Part shown: positions 34,763 through 45,743 of the stretch, in pieces
Layout: every line of letters begins with the position of its first letter
Numbering within the stretch: the first letter of the stretch is position 1
NCBI GenBank assembly: GCA_029959085.1
Contig: JARWIR010000002.1
Coordinates: 31,820,233 to 31,884,232, forward strand
DNA length: 64,000 nt
Origin: Nemophila menziesii
Lineage: Eukaryota > Streptophyta > Magnoliopsida > Boraginales > Hydrophyllaceae
Direction of reading: 5' to 3'
Notes under the pieces: model-generated
The model's database searches: none
Told to the model about the DNA's origin: nothing
What the model saw: only the letters and a program-made list of their open reading frames with translations
Made by a program: the position numbers and the translations under genes

Positions 34763-35331
34763 GGATGAATTGGACTGGAGAGATGTTTGGCAGTGTAAAA
34801 GAATTTATGAGTTACATGTCCTTGATTTTGCATGCAATGTTATTTACTCTTGATTACTATTATTATCATTCTTTTATTTAGTCTAATTTATCTCATTAAT
34901 AGGGAAATCTTATATAACATAGGCCTTCTCAATGCAAGACAATTTTATAGGTTTTTTTGTACAGTTCCCTTGCGAACGGGTTATATCAAGTCTATATAAT
35001 AAACAACGATACACCTAATTCCTCCTATTAATATTCAAAATCCTTCCAAAGTTCTAATAATTCTATGCTCTCTTTTATTATCAAATTAATTGATCTCTTC
35101 ACTCTTTTTTTCAATCTACTTTCTCATTCTTCCAATTTTCTATTTTCTTTAAATAAAACGCCAAAGATGCTACACCATATCACATCACTGCTTCAATTTT
35201 ACCCCCTTTACGTCTCCCCAAAATGTCATCTTCCCGAAAATGCCATCACATGTACAATACACATAAAGTCATTGCACTGGAGAGCCCATACATTACCACA
35301 CCTCTCTTTTCTTGTCAAACCCATCCTTTCA
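34763..35331. other. Unique-looking spacer left of the LINE
   Basis: AT-rich sequence of about 570 bp, no gene recognised. Once the LINE is discounted, this stretch joins 43027 onward and so is the upstream flank of the ALG11-like exon. It ends with AAACCCATCCTTTC (35318-35331), the target duplication of the LINE. Confidence 0.5.
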
Positions 35332-35630
35332 TGATAATATTTCAGTTTTGAAATGTTTCTCTCTAGCCCAACTCCCAAAAAACCCCTTTACTATTCCTCC
35401 ACCGAAAAAAACCCTACCTAACCCCCTCTCTCCTCCGCTTCTCCTCCGTTCCATCTCCCCATTCCTCCTCTTTTCCTGTAGATTCTACTAGGCCTCTTTA
35501 AGATCTAGTTCAGATCTATGAAGCTGAGTGTTTTCTTTATCAAGTTTTCTAATATACATTATCTGAAAATAATGATTAGGTGTTTTTTGGAATTCTCGGT
35601 TACATTTATCTTCTAACTGTTCTTCCTTCA

Positions 35631-36970
35631 ATGGCATTAAATGAAGGCTTTAAAGAGGGTTCAAAGGAAGAGCTCTATCTTTCTCCGGATATAGATGATG
35701 TCTATTCTATTTATGAGGAACCTAAACTTCTCTTACGCATTATTGCTTCAGGTACTATCAATCTGAGCTACCTTAAGAAAATTATTATTCAATACTGGGG
35801 TATTAATGGTCGAATCTCTATTGAAAAAAAAGGAAAGAATATGTGTATTGTTCAGTTTGATAGCAAAGAGGATTTAGATACAGTTTGGTTGAATAGGCCC
35901 TATCATATTTTTGTTTCCATGTATTGGTTAAAAAGTATGAAGAAACTATTAAGAATCCCTCTATTTTGGATGAAACTTCTTTCTGGGTTCGATTATTAGG
36001 CATTCCACCTCTTTTTATTAAAGAAACTCCTGTTAGGAAAATAGCTTCAAAGATTGGAGTTGTTAATGAGGTTGAATTACCGGATCCACTGAAGTTTAAA
36101 GAAAACTCCACTATCAGAGCTAGAATTGATTGTTCTATTTTAAAACCTTTAATCCCGGGCTTTAATTTTAAAATTGCTAATGGATAATCGGTTTGAATTT
36201 TTTTCAAGTATGAAAAGTTGTTTGATTTCTGCTTTAAGTGTGGTATTGTATCTCATGAGGAGAGAAACTGTGATAATCCAAATAAACTAGCTATCAGATT
36301 AGGTAACTGGATTAAATACTTTGATTTAGAGAAAAGATCTAAAGATTTTGTTTTCAAGGCTGTGAAATATAATAAGCTCAAAAATTCAAAAGGCCCTTAA
36401 GAGTTAAGAATAAGAAAAGAGGTCCGACTCTTGAAGAAGGAGAAATAGCAGAGAAAGAAAAGAATGAAGAGAAAGTTGCTGGTGGTAATGTAGTTTAGAA
36501 TTCTCTATTAGTTCCAACTGTCGAGTTGGGCCAAAAAATTGGTGAAGGAGTGTCTTTCAAAACTGATATAAGGACTCTTAATTCTAAAGAGGTCTATAAC
36601 TTATGTGGCCCAAATGAGAACAACCATTACCTCGTCCCAACTAATAAAGAACACCCTAAAGTTACTATTAACCCATCCATTACTCAAATTTCAGATCAAA
36701 ATATTAGGTTTGACTCAATTGAAAGAAACAAAACTATAACAAAACAAGTGCGAGAAGACTTAGGTCTTCCTCTTGATGAAGACTTAGTCTCTCTAGTTCC
36801 AACAACTCTCGTTAACTCTATTTATGGAGAAGATGATGAGATGGCTGACCCACTAAGGAATGAGAAAGATGAAAATGAAGATGGTATTGAGAAGTGGTAT
36901 GAAGAAGGTTTGTTAGAAGAGGCTGAAGTGGTTTGCGAGGTTGACCCAAATCAACCCCAAGGTCTTCAAT
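35631..36970 (+). pseudogene. LINE ORF1: DUF4283 plus CCHC zinc knuckle
   Basis: ATG at 35631 begins MALNEGFKEGSKEEL. The DUF4283 region follows, with LLLRIIASGTINLSYLKK and CIVQFDSKEDLDTVWLNRPY. A frameshift near 35925 moves to the frame with ETSFWVRLLGIPPLFI and VNEVELPDPLKF, and another break near 36187 leads to FDFCFKCGIVSHEERNC, a CCHC knuckle (C-x2-C-x4-H-x4-C). The C-terminal part (36526-36970) is acidic and low in complexity. The protein would be the RNA-binding partner of the LINE RNA. A TAG near 36497 separates the C-terminal block. Confidence 0.8.
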
Positions 36971-37094
36971 GATACAAGCTTAGAACTATCAAGGCATTAG
37001 CACATCCTTGACAGAGCTGAGCTTGATTGACATGATCAAGTCTCACTATATAGAGGTACTTTTTTTATCTGAAACTAAACGTAAATTTGATTAC
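36971..37094 (+). pseudogene. LINE endonuclease, N-terminal part
   Basis: LTELSLIDMIKSHYIEVLFLSETK is split over two frames at most. The block ends with the SETK motif, where the Glu is the metal-binding residue of the APE-type endonuclease. The solo LTR interrupts it right after KFDY. Confidence 0.65.
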
Positions 37095-38866
37095 TGATGT
37101 CTCCCTATTTGTTCTAATTATTAGCCCTTTGGAGACATCCTTTTAGGTGAATAAATTACTTATTTGATAGACTTTTATGCTTATTTGATCATATTACACT
37201 TTCTCCCCTTGGAAATTGACTATTTGCATTTTTAGAGCTTTTGTCCGTGAATTTGATTATTTTTAGTGCAAAGTTAGTAGGTTCTTGAATTTCATGAAAG
37301 ACCAATCCAAGGAGGAGAAGTGAGAATTAAAGTCTTAGGGTATTTTAGTGTTATAGGAAGTACTTTTACTCGAGTTTCTATTTTTATAGTGCACTTTCCT
37401 ATTTCTAGTCTTGAATTATTGATTTATTATTTTTAAAGCATATACGGTTTAATTATTTATTTATTGTGAAGCTTTAAAAGATATATGGTAATTAATTAGG
37501 GACCAAGTAAAGTCAAATAAGTAAAGGAAAGAATATTTACATGGAAATAAGAAGATTAAGGAAGGATATATGCAAAGAAGGAAAAGATTAAGCTGCCAAA
37601 TAAATCCGAAATTCCAGCCACGTTTCAAAGACGAGTCCATAACTTAAGATTGGATAGGAATTTGGGCGAGTGGTCTGCACCAATGGATATAGCTTTCCGA
37701 GACAAGCGGTTTCGAATATTGGAACGCGTCAAACGGATAAGTATTGAAGGAGATATGACCAAAACAAATCAGCAGCATAATCTTACCTTTCTTAGAATTT
37801 AGGGCTACGAATTAAAGAGTTCTTGACTTGTCTTCCACTCCAAGTGAATTCGACCTAGGGCTTTCTAACACCTATAAATACACCCCTTAGCCTCCTCTTT
37901 TCACACACTTCAGATAATTACACAAGAGGCTTAAGGTTTTCAAGTCAGAGCAAGAAAGCAAGGAGAAGCTAGTGCTGGAGGAATCCTGTTCTTCCATCAA
38001 CAGTCATCCTACCCTTTAGGTTATCAATTTATCTTTTGTATTTGAGAATGAATTCCTTTATTTATTTTCAGTCTTTAATTTTATCATGAGCTAAATTTCC
38101 ATATACTTGAGGATCGCATTAAAGGGGTAAACCTTAATTAATTAATCTATGTTTTGAATTTGGGATTGTTATGATTTAAATGAATTGAGTTTTATATATG
38201 GGATATTATTTTGTTTTCATTACTAATTCTTTTAGGAACAACTAGAAATAGCTTTTAGTATTTGGGCTATTCACTTTAGTGGCGAAGTGATCATCCGACA
38301 GGGAGGGTTTGAATACAAACTTAGGTAATACCCGTGTAATGTCTGTTATTAACCGACAGGCTTAACTAGTTACATAGCCAAAGAGGTAAAATCATAACAT
38401 CCGAAGAGGCATATTTGCCCATACAGGGGTTTATAGTACTTTAGGGTAGCTCCTAGGTCCACCCGACAGGGGGCTAGGAGATATTAGAGTCCCGACTAAT
38501 ATGATAATTCCAATTTTACCCTTAAACATAGCATAGATTAATATTGATTAAGTGGATCCCTCGCGAGACTCAAGTATCTCTCTTATCTGAAGTTAGTCAC
38601 TTTTATTTGCTTTATTTCTTTCTAGTTAATTTACTTTTAGTCTTTATTTTATTTGCATCTTTTAATTTAGAAAACCAAACAAAAATCTTATCTTTTATTT
38701 TTCTGTTTAGCAATTATTCCTACTACTTGATTAATATTTGGGTTGAACCTAATCCGTCCCTGAGAACGAACTTGATTATCATATGTTACTTGGGACAACT
38801 GTACACTTGCAGTTTGTGGTTCCTCTTTATTTATCACTTTATTTTCTAACACCCTAGGACCCACCA
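37095..38866 (+). repeat. Solo LTR of an Athila-family element
   Basis: It begins TGATGTCTCC and ends GACCCACCA, as the other Athila LTRs here do. It is flanked by the perfect 5-bp duplication ATTAC (37090-37094 and 38867-38871). No internal region remains, consistent with LTR-LTR recombination. At 1.77 kb it is longer than the LTRs of Athila-1 and Athila-2, so it is a distinct subfamily. It also carries the CCGACAGG-type phrases found as CTGACGG in the Athila-2 LTR. Confidence 0.9.
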
Positions 38867-38871
38867 ATTAC

Positions 38872-39318
38872 TTACTGTATTTAAAACCTAAGATCAATTT
38901 GACTCTTGTAGCACAAATAGATCCTGAAGGATTATCAGGTGGATTAGCTGTCTTTGTAAAAGAAGCAAATAAATTCAATCTTATAAGCTCTGAAATTAAC
39001 TTAATCCAATGTACATATGAGGGAACATACTTTGAGTTATGTGAAATTAATTTTGTTTATGGCCCTACTGCTGATGAAAATAAAGAGGGTTTCTTAAAAA
39101 AGTTGCATGACTTAAAACATGTAGCTGATTTATGGTGTTATCTTGGTGATTTTAATTTAATTAGATTTCCCTCTGAAAAACTTGGAGGGGAAATCAGTTA
39201 TGTCCACAAAAAGATTATGCAAATGTTCAACAACTTTATAGATTCTAAAACCTTGTTTGATCTTCCTGCTAAGGGATGTAATTTTATTGGTCTAACAAGA
39301 GAAATGACAACCAGCTAA
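38872..39318 (+). pseudogene. LINE endonuclease, C-terminal part
   Basis: DPEGLSGGLAVFVKEAN is the conserved G-x-S-G-G-L block. ELCEINFVYGP and WCYLGDFNLIRFPSEKLGG carry the G-D-F-N catalytic motif of APE-type endonucleases. FDLPAKGCNFIGLT is near the end, where the family has the G..FTW...... SxLDR stretch. The final SDH motif is lost beyond the frame break at 39318. Confidence 0.8.
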
Positions 39319-41620
39319 TCAAACAAAGGTTAGATAGAATCTTGGTTAATAAAGAATGGATGAATAAGTTCCCAAATTTTTGGAATGCAGTTCTACCCCC
39401 ACAGGGTCTAATCATTCTCCTATTTTATTGAATTTGGGACTTTATAGAGGGAATCATAAGAAAAGATTTATACTTGAGAAAGGTTGGATATTTGATAATT
39501 CTTTATGTCAAATTATTAAGTAAAAATGGAAATGTGGCTTTTTCTTAGATCTGAGAGGTATTTCAAAATTAAACTCAAAATCTCTCAACTTCAAAAGGTA
39601 AATTCTAGCTAGGCAAGGAAGAGAATCTTGAATAATCGTATTTTGATTGATAAAAACCTTTCTCAACTAAAAAAACTCTTTAGTGAACCTTATTCTTATT
39701 CAAATCAGGTTATTTTTGAAAATTTAAGTTTTGAACTTGAACCGTTTTAGAAAAAAGAAGAATTGTACTGGTCCCAAAGATCAAGGAACACTTGGTTAAC
39801 ATTTTTGAGATAAAAATAGAAAATACTTTCATGTTATTACAAAAGTAAAGAGAACAAGAAATTGAATTTCAAGGATCAAACATGAAAATGGAATCTGGTT
39901 ATCTAAAAAGGGAGAAATCTCAGAAGAAATTGTAACGTATTACAATAATATCTTCAAGACAGCTTGAACTAGACAGGTGCAACCTATTCTGAGTAAAATC
40001 AAGAATGTGGTAACTACTGAGATGAATGAAGCACTTATTAAACCTATTGATTGTGAAGAGGTTAAAAATGCGGTTTGGTCACTTGGAGGAGATAAATCTC
40101 CAGGACCTGATGGTTTTGGCGGTTTTTTCTTAAAGAAATTTTTGAATGAAATTAAACTTGACTTAGTTGAACTTGTTTCAGATTTTATTTCTACTAACTC
40201 TTCACTTGAAGAAATTAATGGTACTATTATAGCACTTATATCTAAATGTGCTAATCCAGATTTGGTTGCCTCTTTTAGGCCTATCATTTATGCTAACTCT
40301 CTGTATAAAGTAGTTTCTAAAATCTTGTCCTTGAGATTACAAGTGTGGATTGGTCTGTGTATTTCTGAGACTAAAACTGCTTTTATTCCTGATAGATCAA
40401 TTTTTGAGAATACTTTAATTGCTCAAGAAGCAACTCATTTTCTTAATAATAAGAGAAGTTAAAAAAAATAGTTTAGCTATTAAAGCTGATATGAGTAAAG
40501 CCTATGAAAATATTGAATGTGATTTTTTTACTGGATATTTTAAAAGCTATGGGTTTCATACTAGATGGATTGGTTGGATCAAAAATTATATTTCAACAGT
40601 TTCATATAAAGTTCAGATTAATGGTGAACTGTTTCAACTAGAAAAACCCCAAAAGGGTTTAAGACAGGGAGATCCCTCGTCTCCTTAACTGTTTTGTTTA
40701 GTTACTCAAGCTCTAACTAATTTGATTGACTATTATGTAGATTTGGGATTACTTAAAGGCATTAAAATTGCTAGAGCTTCTCCCATGATCACATATATTT
40801 TATTTGCTGGTGATAGTTTATTCTTTCTTAAAGCATTTGATTATAATATTGATTCTTTTAATTAACATTATTAATTGGTATTCTTATGCTATATGACAAA
40901 AACTCAACCTTAATAAGAGTGGAGTTATGTTCAGTAAAAATACACCAGATGATGTTAAAAATAGAATAACTTATCAACTGAGAATGAGAAAGTTACAACA
41001 TCTTGGTAAGTATCTCGGCATTCCATCCTCTTGGGGCAAATCCAAGGTTAAATACTTGGAATGGTTAACTAAAATGATTCTTAAAAGGATGGAAGGTTGG
41101 GATACAAAAATGTTATAAAAAAGTGGGAAAGAAATTCTTGTTAAATCAGTTATAGGAGCTATTCCTAACTTCATAATGTCGGTTTTCTTAATTTCTAAGA
41201 AGGTTACATCTCATATAACTTCCCTAATTTCAAATTTTTATTGGAACAACCAAGGGGAAGACAGATGCCACTGGATAAAATGGCAAACACTTACGAACTT
41301 TAAAGAGGATTAAGGATTAGGCTTCAAGGAATTTCACTGCCAAAATTTGGCATTACTTGCTTCAAATGCTTGGAAACTTTTTAATAATAAAGATACTCTA
41401 CTTTATAAAGTTTTGAAAGGCAAATATTTCTCTAATGGAGAATTCATTACAGCTCCTATAGGTAGAAATTTCTCCTTGGGTTGGAGGAGTTTAATTGAGG
41501 GTAGAAACTGTTTTATCAATCAAATTAAGTGGAATGTAGGTGATGGTACTGTCATTCGAATATTGGAATATTCTTGGATTCCTAAGAAGCATAATATTAT
41601 CAAACCTGTATGATGTACTT
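39319..41620 (+). pseudogene. LINE reverse transcriptase
   Basis: Between 39319 and 39970 the frame is broken many times. From 39977, VKNAVWSLGGDKSPGPDGF is the RT block 0/1 motif, followed by LISKCANPDLVASFRPI and TAFIPDRSIFENTLIAQE. A short frame change near 40460 leads to LAIKADMSKAYENIEC, in which the first catalytic Asp region (KADMSKAY) is intact, and then KGLRQGDPSSP. The YADD box near 40800 reads FAGDS, so one of the paired catalytic Asp residues is Gly. Downstream blocks (LRMRKLQHLGKYLGIP, NQIKWNVGDGTVIRI) continue to about 41613. Confidence 0.83.
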
Positions 41621-42861
41621 ACAGGCATGTTTCTGAGCTTATTGACTCTGATAATAAAGTTTGGAAAATGGATATTTTGAACTCTTTATTCTCCCCTGAG
41701 GTTGTAGCAACCATTTCTAATATATATATATTCCTACGCTCTACTGTCTTGACTCGCCTTTCTGTATTTACTCTAGTAATTGGGTTGTTACAGTAAGGGA
41801 TATGTATATAAGACTTTGGAAGGCTCAATAAAGAAAAGAAATGATAACGAATAAGAAAAATGGAGATGCATCTTTTCAACTTAATTCTAAAGACTGGAAA
41901 TTCATATGGCAGATGAAAACTATGCCAAAAATTAAGAATTTTATATGGAAATGTTGTGAGAATGGACTGGCTACTAATGATAACAGAAAGAAAAGAAAGT
42001 CAATTGTATCTGCAACATGCTCTATTTGTGGAATTAGTGATGAGAATGTGGAGCACCTTTTCACTGTTCTTGGGCTAGAGCAGTTTGGATGGCCAGTCCT
42101 TTCTGCTTTAAAGCTTTAACAGAACCTACTTTTAAGTTCAAGAAATAGATACAATTCCTTAGACTCAGTCTTTGTCAAAGTGATTCAAAAAATATTTTCT
42201 TGGGTGAACTTGCCTTTTTTATTGTGTGGTTCATTTGGAAAGGTAGGAATGAGTTTATTTTTAGATGGACTACTCCAGACCCTCAAAAAATCTTACAGGA
42301 TGCTTTATCAGCCTATGATGAGTTCAATCTAGCCAATAGATTAACTACTGAGGCTATTTCAAATAATAGAAATATGATGAATACTTCTAATTTGAACATA
42401 TCTAACGATATGAATGAAATCTATAATCAGAATGGGGAAGATAGTCTTTTTTTCTGATACTCTTGATTCTTGGATTCCTCCTTTACCTGGTCTTGTTAAA
42501 ATTAATTGCGATGCTTATGTCGATTTAAATACTAACCAAGCTGCATTTGCATGTTTAGTTAGGGATTCTACAGGTTGGTTGATTGAAGGAATTGCAAAAA
42601 AGATGATGGTTAACTCTGTCATAGAAGTTGAGGCTAGAGGACTTTTAGAAACTTGTCTTATTGCTTCTAAGTATCCAATAGGCAAAGTGGAGATAGATAA
42701 TGACTGCATTAACCTTATTAACCAAACTCGAAATTGCACAAAGATTTTTTGTATTACTAAGATTATGGTTAGAACATTTTAAAGTGTATATTTTTGTATA
42801 ACTTGAAAATCTCCTTTATTAGGAGATAAAAAAAAAAGAGTGCGGATTGGGTGGCTAAATA
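41621..42861 (+). pseudogene. LINE zf-RVT and RNase H C-terminal region
   Basis: WKFIWQMKTMPKIKNFIWK and ATCSICGISDENVEHLF (41880-42063) form the zinc-binding zf-RVT segment. GELAFFIVWFIWKGRNEFIF follows at 42200. The RNase H domain starts at about 42480 with LVKINCDAYVDLNTNQAAFAC, then EVEARGLLETCL and KVEIDNDC, keeping the D-E-D order. After a stop near 42780 the last piece (ADWVAKYKLR) is recognisable near 42843. The domain resembles the antisense scrap at 4968-5514. Confidence 0.8.
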
Positions 42862-43122
42862 TAAGCTTAGAGGCTCTTTGTTTAGTCTTTGGAGTGTTAA
42901 TCCTCCCCACCCAATTAGCTAACTTATTTGCTAGGGACTTTAATCCAATAGGGATAGGATAAGGTTGTATTTTGGATGTTATTTATGGAAGATATTTTTG
43001 ACTAAAAAAGTAAAACCCATCCTTTCTATCCACACCCAAACCAGTGTCTTTATAAAATAATAACACAAAAATATCAATATTTAGAGGAGAAGTAGTACTG
43101 TAGTAGTTGTTGTTACGCATAT

Positions 43123-43458
43123 ATGAAAACAACGAGCCAAACTTTGCACAGTTTAATGGCGGAATCGATTATGTTGTGGATTGTGTTATCAATATTCACG
43201 GTAGTTATTGCTCTATCTGTGAAATTAACCACAACCATGATCAGTGGTCGGATAAATAGAAAGAAGGCGGTGAGAATTTTCGATCCATACACCAACGACG
43301 ATGGTGGCAGTGAGCGATTTATGTGGTGCACCATCAAGGCCATACAAGAAGAAAGCCCTAATCTTGATTGTGTCATCTACACCAGAGATCATGATGCATC
43401 TTTTAAGACTCTCACTACCTGCGCCCTTGATCACTTGTGTGATAAATTACTCTATTAA
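43123..43458 (+). pseudogene. ALG11: First-exon fragment resembling ALG11 (GDP-mannose:dolichol-PP-oligosaccharide alpha-1,2-mannosyltransferase)
   Basis: ALG11 adds two alpha-1,2 mannoses to the lipid-linked oligosaccharide on the cytosolic face of the ER. ATG at 43123 starts a peptide with a hydrophobic N-terminal segment (MLWIVLSIFTVVIALSV), as in ALG11. It is followed by DPYTNDDGGSERFMWCTIKAIQEE and LDCVIYTRDHDASF, which align with the conserved N-terminal HPYTNDGGGGER / W..K.IQ / D-C-V-I-(Y/F)-T-G-D-H-D stretch as I recall it. Several usually invariant positions differ (H to D, GGGG to DGGS, G to R). A TAA ends it after 111 codons and similarity stops there. It lies between the LINE duplication and the Ale insertion. 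I judge it a pseudogene or captured exon. A real gene with later exons beyond the nested insertions is less likely but possible. Confidence 0.6.
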
Positions 43459-43533
43459 GCTTTGGTACCTTCTTCCAATCCCCTATATATTCTAAATTAA
43501 CCTACAAAAGTTTTTTTAACGCTTATTTCCACT

Positions 43534-43742
43534 TGATAGAAGTAGAGAAAGAGAAAGAATTTTATTATTGAGTTTGTTAAGTGATTACAAGAGTTAGAGT
43601 ATGTATATATACTCTTCAATATAACAGCTTATACATACACATACATACACCTATACATACATATTTGTTCTAACTGTTTTGTAACAACTTTGAAAGCTGT
43701 GTTTAGTTTGTTAGTTGAGTTATATTCTTCTTCATCTTATCA
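43534..43742 (-). repeat. 3' LTR of the Ale-like Copia
   Basis: On the + strand the LTR runs from TGATAGAAGTAG to CATCTTATCA. It matches 48004-48148 over its first 145 bp almost without change, including the TATACATACACATACATAC microsatellite-like run. The 5 bp to the left are CCACT. Their partner copy should lie beyond the window. Confidence 0.9.
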
Positions 43743-43756
43743 TCCCCCCTCAAGCT
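43743..43756 (-). other. Polypurine tract of the Ale-like Copia
   Basis: On the minus strand the sequence CTTGAGGGGGGA directly precedes the LTR start TGATAAGATG. Confidence 0.8.
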
Positions 43757-44239
43757 GAGCACTGAGATCAGTGGAAGCTTGGAAACATTCGAAACAAACA
43801 AAGTAGCACTGAGATCAGCTAATTGATTTTCAGATGGAACATGATAGAGAACAAGATTCTTTGATTTTACTTGTTCTCTAACAAAATGAAAATCGACATC
43901 AATATGTCTTGTACGAGTGTGAAACACAGGATTAGACGCAAGAGCTAACGCAGAGAGATTATCACACGCAATTGATGGAGTTTGAATTGAAATGTGTAAA
44001 CGCTGCAACAAGAAAGTGAACCACTTCAATTCTGCAGCAACATAAGCCAAAGCACGATATTCAGCTTCTGTGGATGGTCGTGATATTGTGGACTGCTTCT
44101 TCGAACCCCAAGACACCAAATTCTTACCCAAGAATATGCAATAACCAGTCACAGAACGTCTATCAATTGAGCAGCTAGCCCAATCCGAATTCAGAGAATG
44201 CTTGAAGATGAGGAGGTGATGGCTTAAAATAGAGACCAT
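43757..44239 (-). pseudogene. Ale RNase H
   Basis: DWASCSIDRRSVTGYCIFLG, STAEAEYRAL-type STEAEYRALAYVAAELKW, ACDNLSALALASNPVFH and RTRHIDVDFHFVREQV are the ordered RNase H motifs of Copia, with the catalytic D, E and D all present. The frame is one base out of phase with the RT upstream because of an extra A near 44198. It reads through the polypurine tract into the LTR before stopping. Confidence 0.87.
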
Positions 44240-45731
44240 AGCTAACTGTACCTTTGATGTAACGCAACAATTTCTTCAAAGCCTCATAGTTTGCATTTGT
44301 GGGGTAGTGCATTGATTGACATAGCTGATTAACAACATAAGCAATATCCGGTCTGGATATTGTCAAGTATTGTAATGCACCAGTTAGACTTCTAAACAAA
44401 AATGGATCTTCAAATGGTAGTAATCCATGTTCAGAAACAACAGAGTATTTATTTAAAGTTGGTGTAGCAGAAGATTTACACTCACTTAAACCAGCTTTAC
44501 TTAGAATAGATTGAGCATAATTCGATTGAGTCACAATCGTATACTCATTTGATTTAACAATCTCTAAACCCAGAAAATAAGATAACTCACCTAAATCCTT
44601 CATCTCAAAACGCTTCTTAAGATCTTGTATAATTGATGAGATAGAATTAGAATCCGCACCCGTAATCAACATGTCATCAACATAAACCAATATAATAGTG
44701 AGAGAAGAATCTGCACCTCGAGTAAACATAGAGGTATCTGCAGAACTAATGACAAAACCATGAGTTGTGAGAAAAGTAGCAAGTAAATCATACCAAGCAC
44801 GAGGTGCTTGTTTTAATCCATATAATGATCGTTTAAGTTTGCAAACATAATCCGGAAATCTTGAATCCACAAAGCCAGCTGGTTGAACCATGTACACTTC
44901 TTCATTTAACATGCCATGAAGAAATGCGTTTGAGACATCCAGTTGTCTAATTTTCCAATTGAATGACACAGCTAAAGCAAGTATAACACGTATAGTTTGA
45001 TGCTTTATAACCGGACTAAACGTTTCTGTATAATCAAGACCAAATTCTTGAAGAAAACCTCGAGAAACAAGTCTTGCTTTGTAGCGAGCAACATCACCAT
45101 TTGCATTACGTTTTATCTTGTAAATCCATTTGCAAGTGATTGAATTTTGCCCAAGTGGAGGAGGCACTAACTCCCAAGTTTGTTGATGAATAAGAGCATT
45201 ATACTCTTCAACCATTGCATCATGCCAACATTGATATTTAGAAGCCTCTTTAAAAGAATTTGGTTCATAAAGAGAAGGTTGAAGAATTAGAGACTGACAC
45301 TTGTAAGAAGGCTTGAGTGATCCTGTTTGTCTACGAGTTATCATGGGATGAGATGAAGTTACAATATGAGAAGGAGCAGTAGAAGAAGAAGTTGAGGTTG
45401 AAGTAGAGGAAGAAGACACAGAGGGCAAACTAACAGTAGGATCAAGAGAAAGAGGCTCAGAAATTGAGTTCAAATTTATAGAGGTGGGAAGTAGATCAAC
45501 AAATGAAGTGAGTGAGGGTTCTAAATCAGATGAGAAGGTTGAAGTTATATGTGAAGTATAAGGAAAAACACTCTCATTGAACCTCACATGTATTGAGATA
45601 AAAAAATTATGTGATTCCAAAGAGAAGCATTTGTATCCTTTAGAGTGTGAGCAATAGCCCAAGAAGACACAGGCATCTGATTTTGGAGATAGTTTGTGAG
45701 TAGAGTAAGGTCTGAGCCAAGGGTAACACAA
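44175..45731 (-). pseudogene. Ale reverse transcriptase
   Basis: The segment begins in the integrase C-terminal region (ACVFLGYCSHSKGYKC), passes a Ser/Thr-rich linker, then enters RT at WHDAMVEEYNAL and TWELVPPP. CKWIYKIKRNANG, RYKARLVSRGFLQ and QLDVSNAFLHGMLNEEVYM carry the first catalytic Asp region, followed by LYGLKQAPRAWYD and the YVDDMLITG active site. The domain is full length and catalytic residues look intact. It ends at TAG 44175-44177 through the frameshift into RNase H. Confidence 0.92.
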
Positions 45732-45743
45732 ACACTCAAAGAT

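Larger units (their letters stand above)
35332..43012 (+). mobile_element. Full-length dead LINE (plant L1-type) with 14-bp target duplication
   Basis: AAACCCATCCTTTC at 35318-35331 is repeated at 43013-43026. Between them lie, in order, a CT-rich 5' leader, ORF1 (DUF4283, CCHC), endonuclease, reverse transcriptase, zf-RVT and RNase H, and a short A-rich 3' end (CTAAAAAAGTAAA). This is the complete layout of a plant L1-type LINE. Without the solo LTR inside it the element is about 5.9 kb. Every ORF has frameshifts or stops, and the RT active site is mutated. Confidence 0.88.

Noticed and set aside
35065..35334. 89-codon plus-strand open frame in the spacer left of the LINE
   Set aside because: Low-complexity Leu/Ser/Phe composition from CT-rich DNA, overlaps the LINE target duplication, no recognisable motif.
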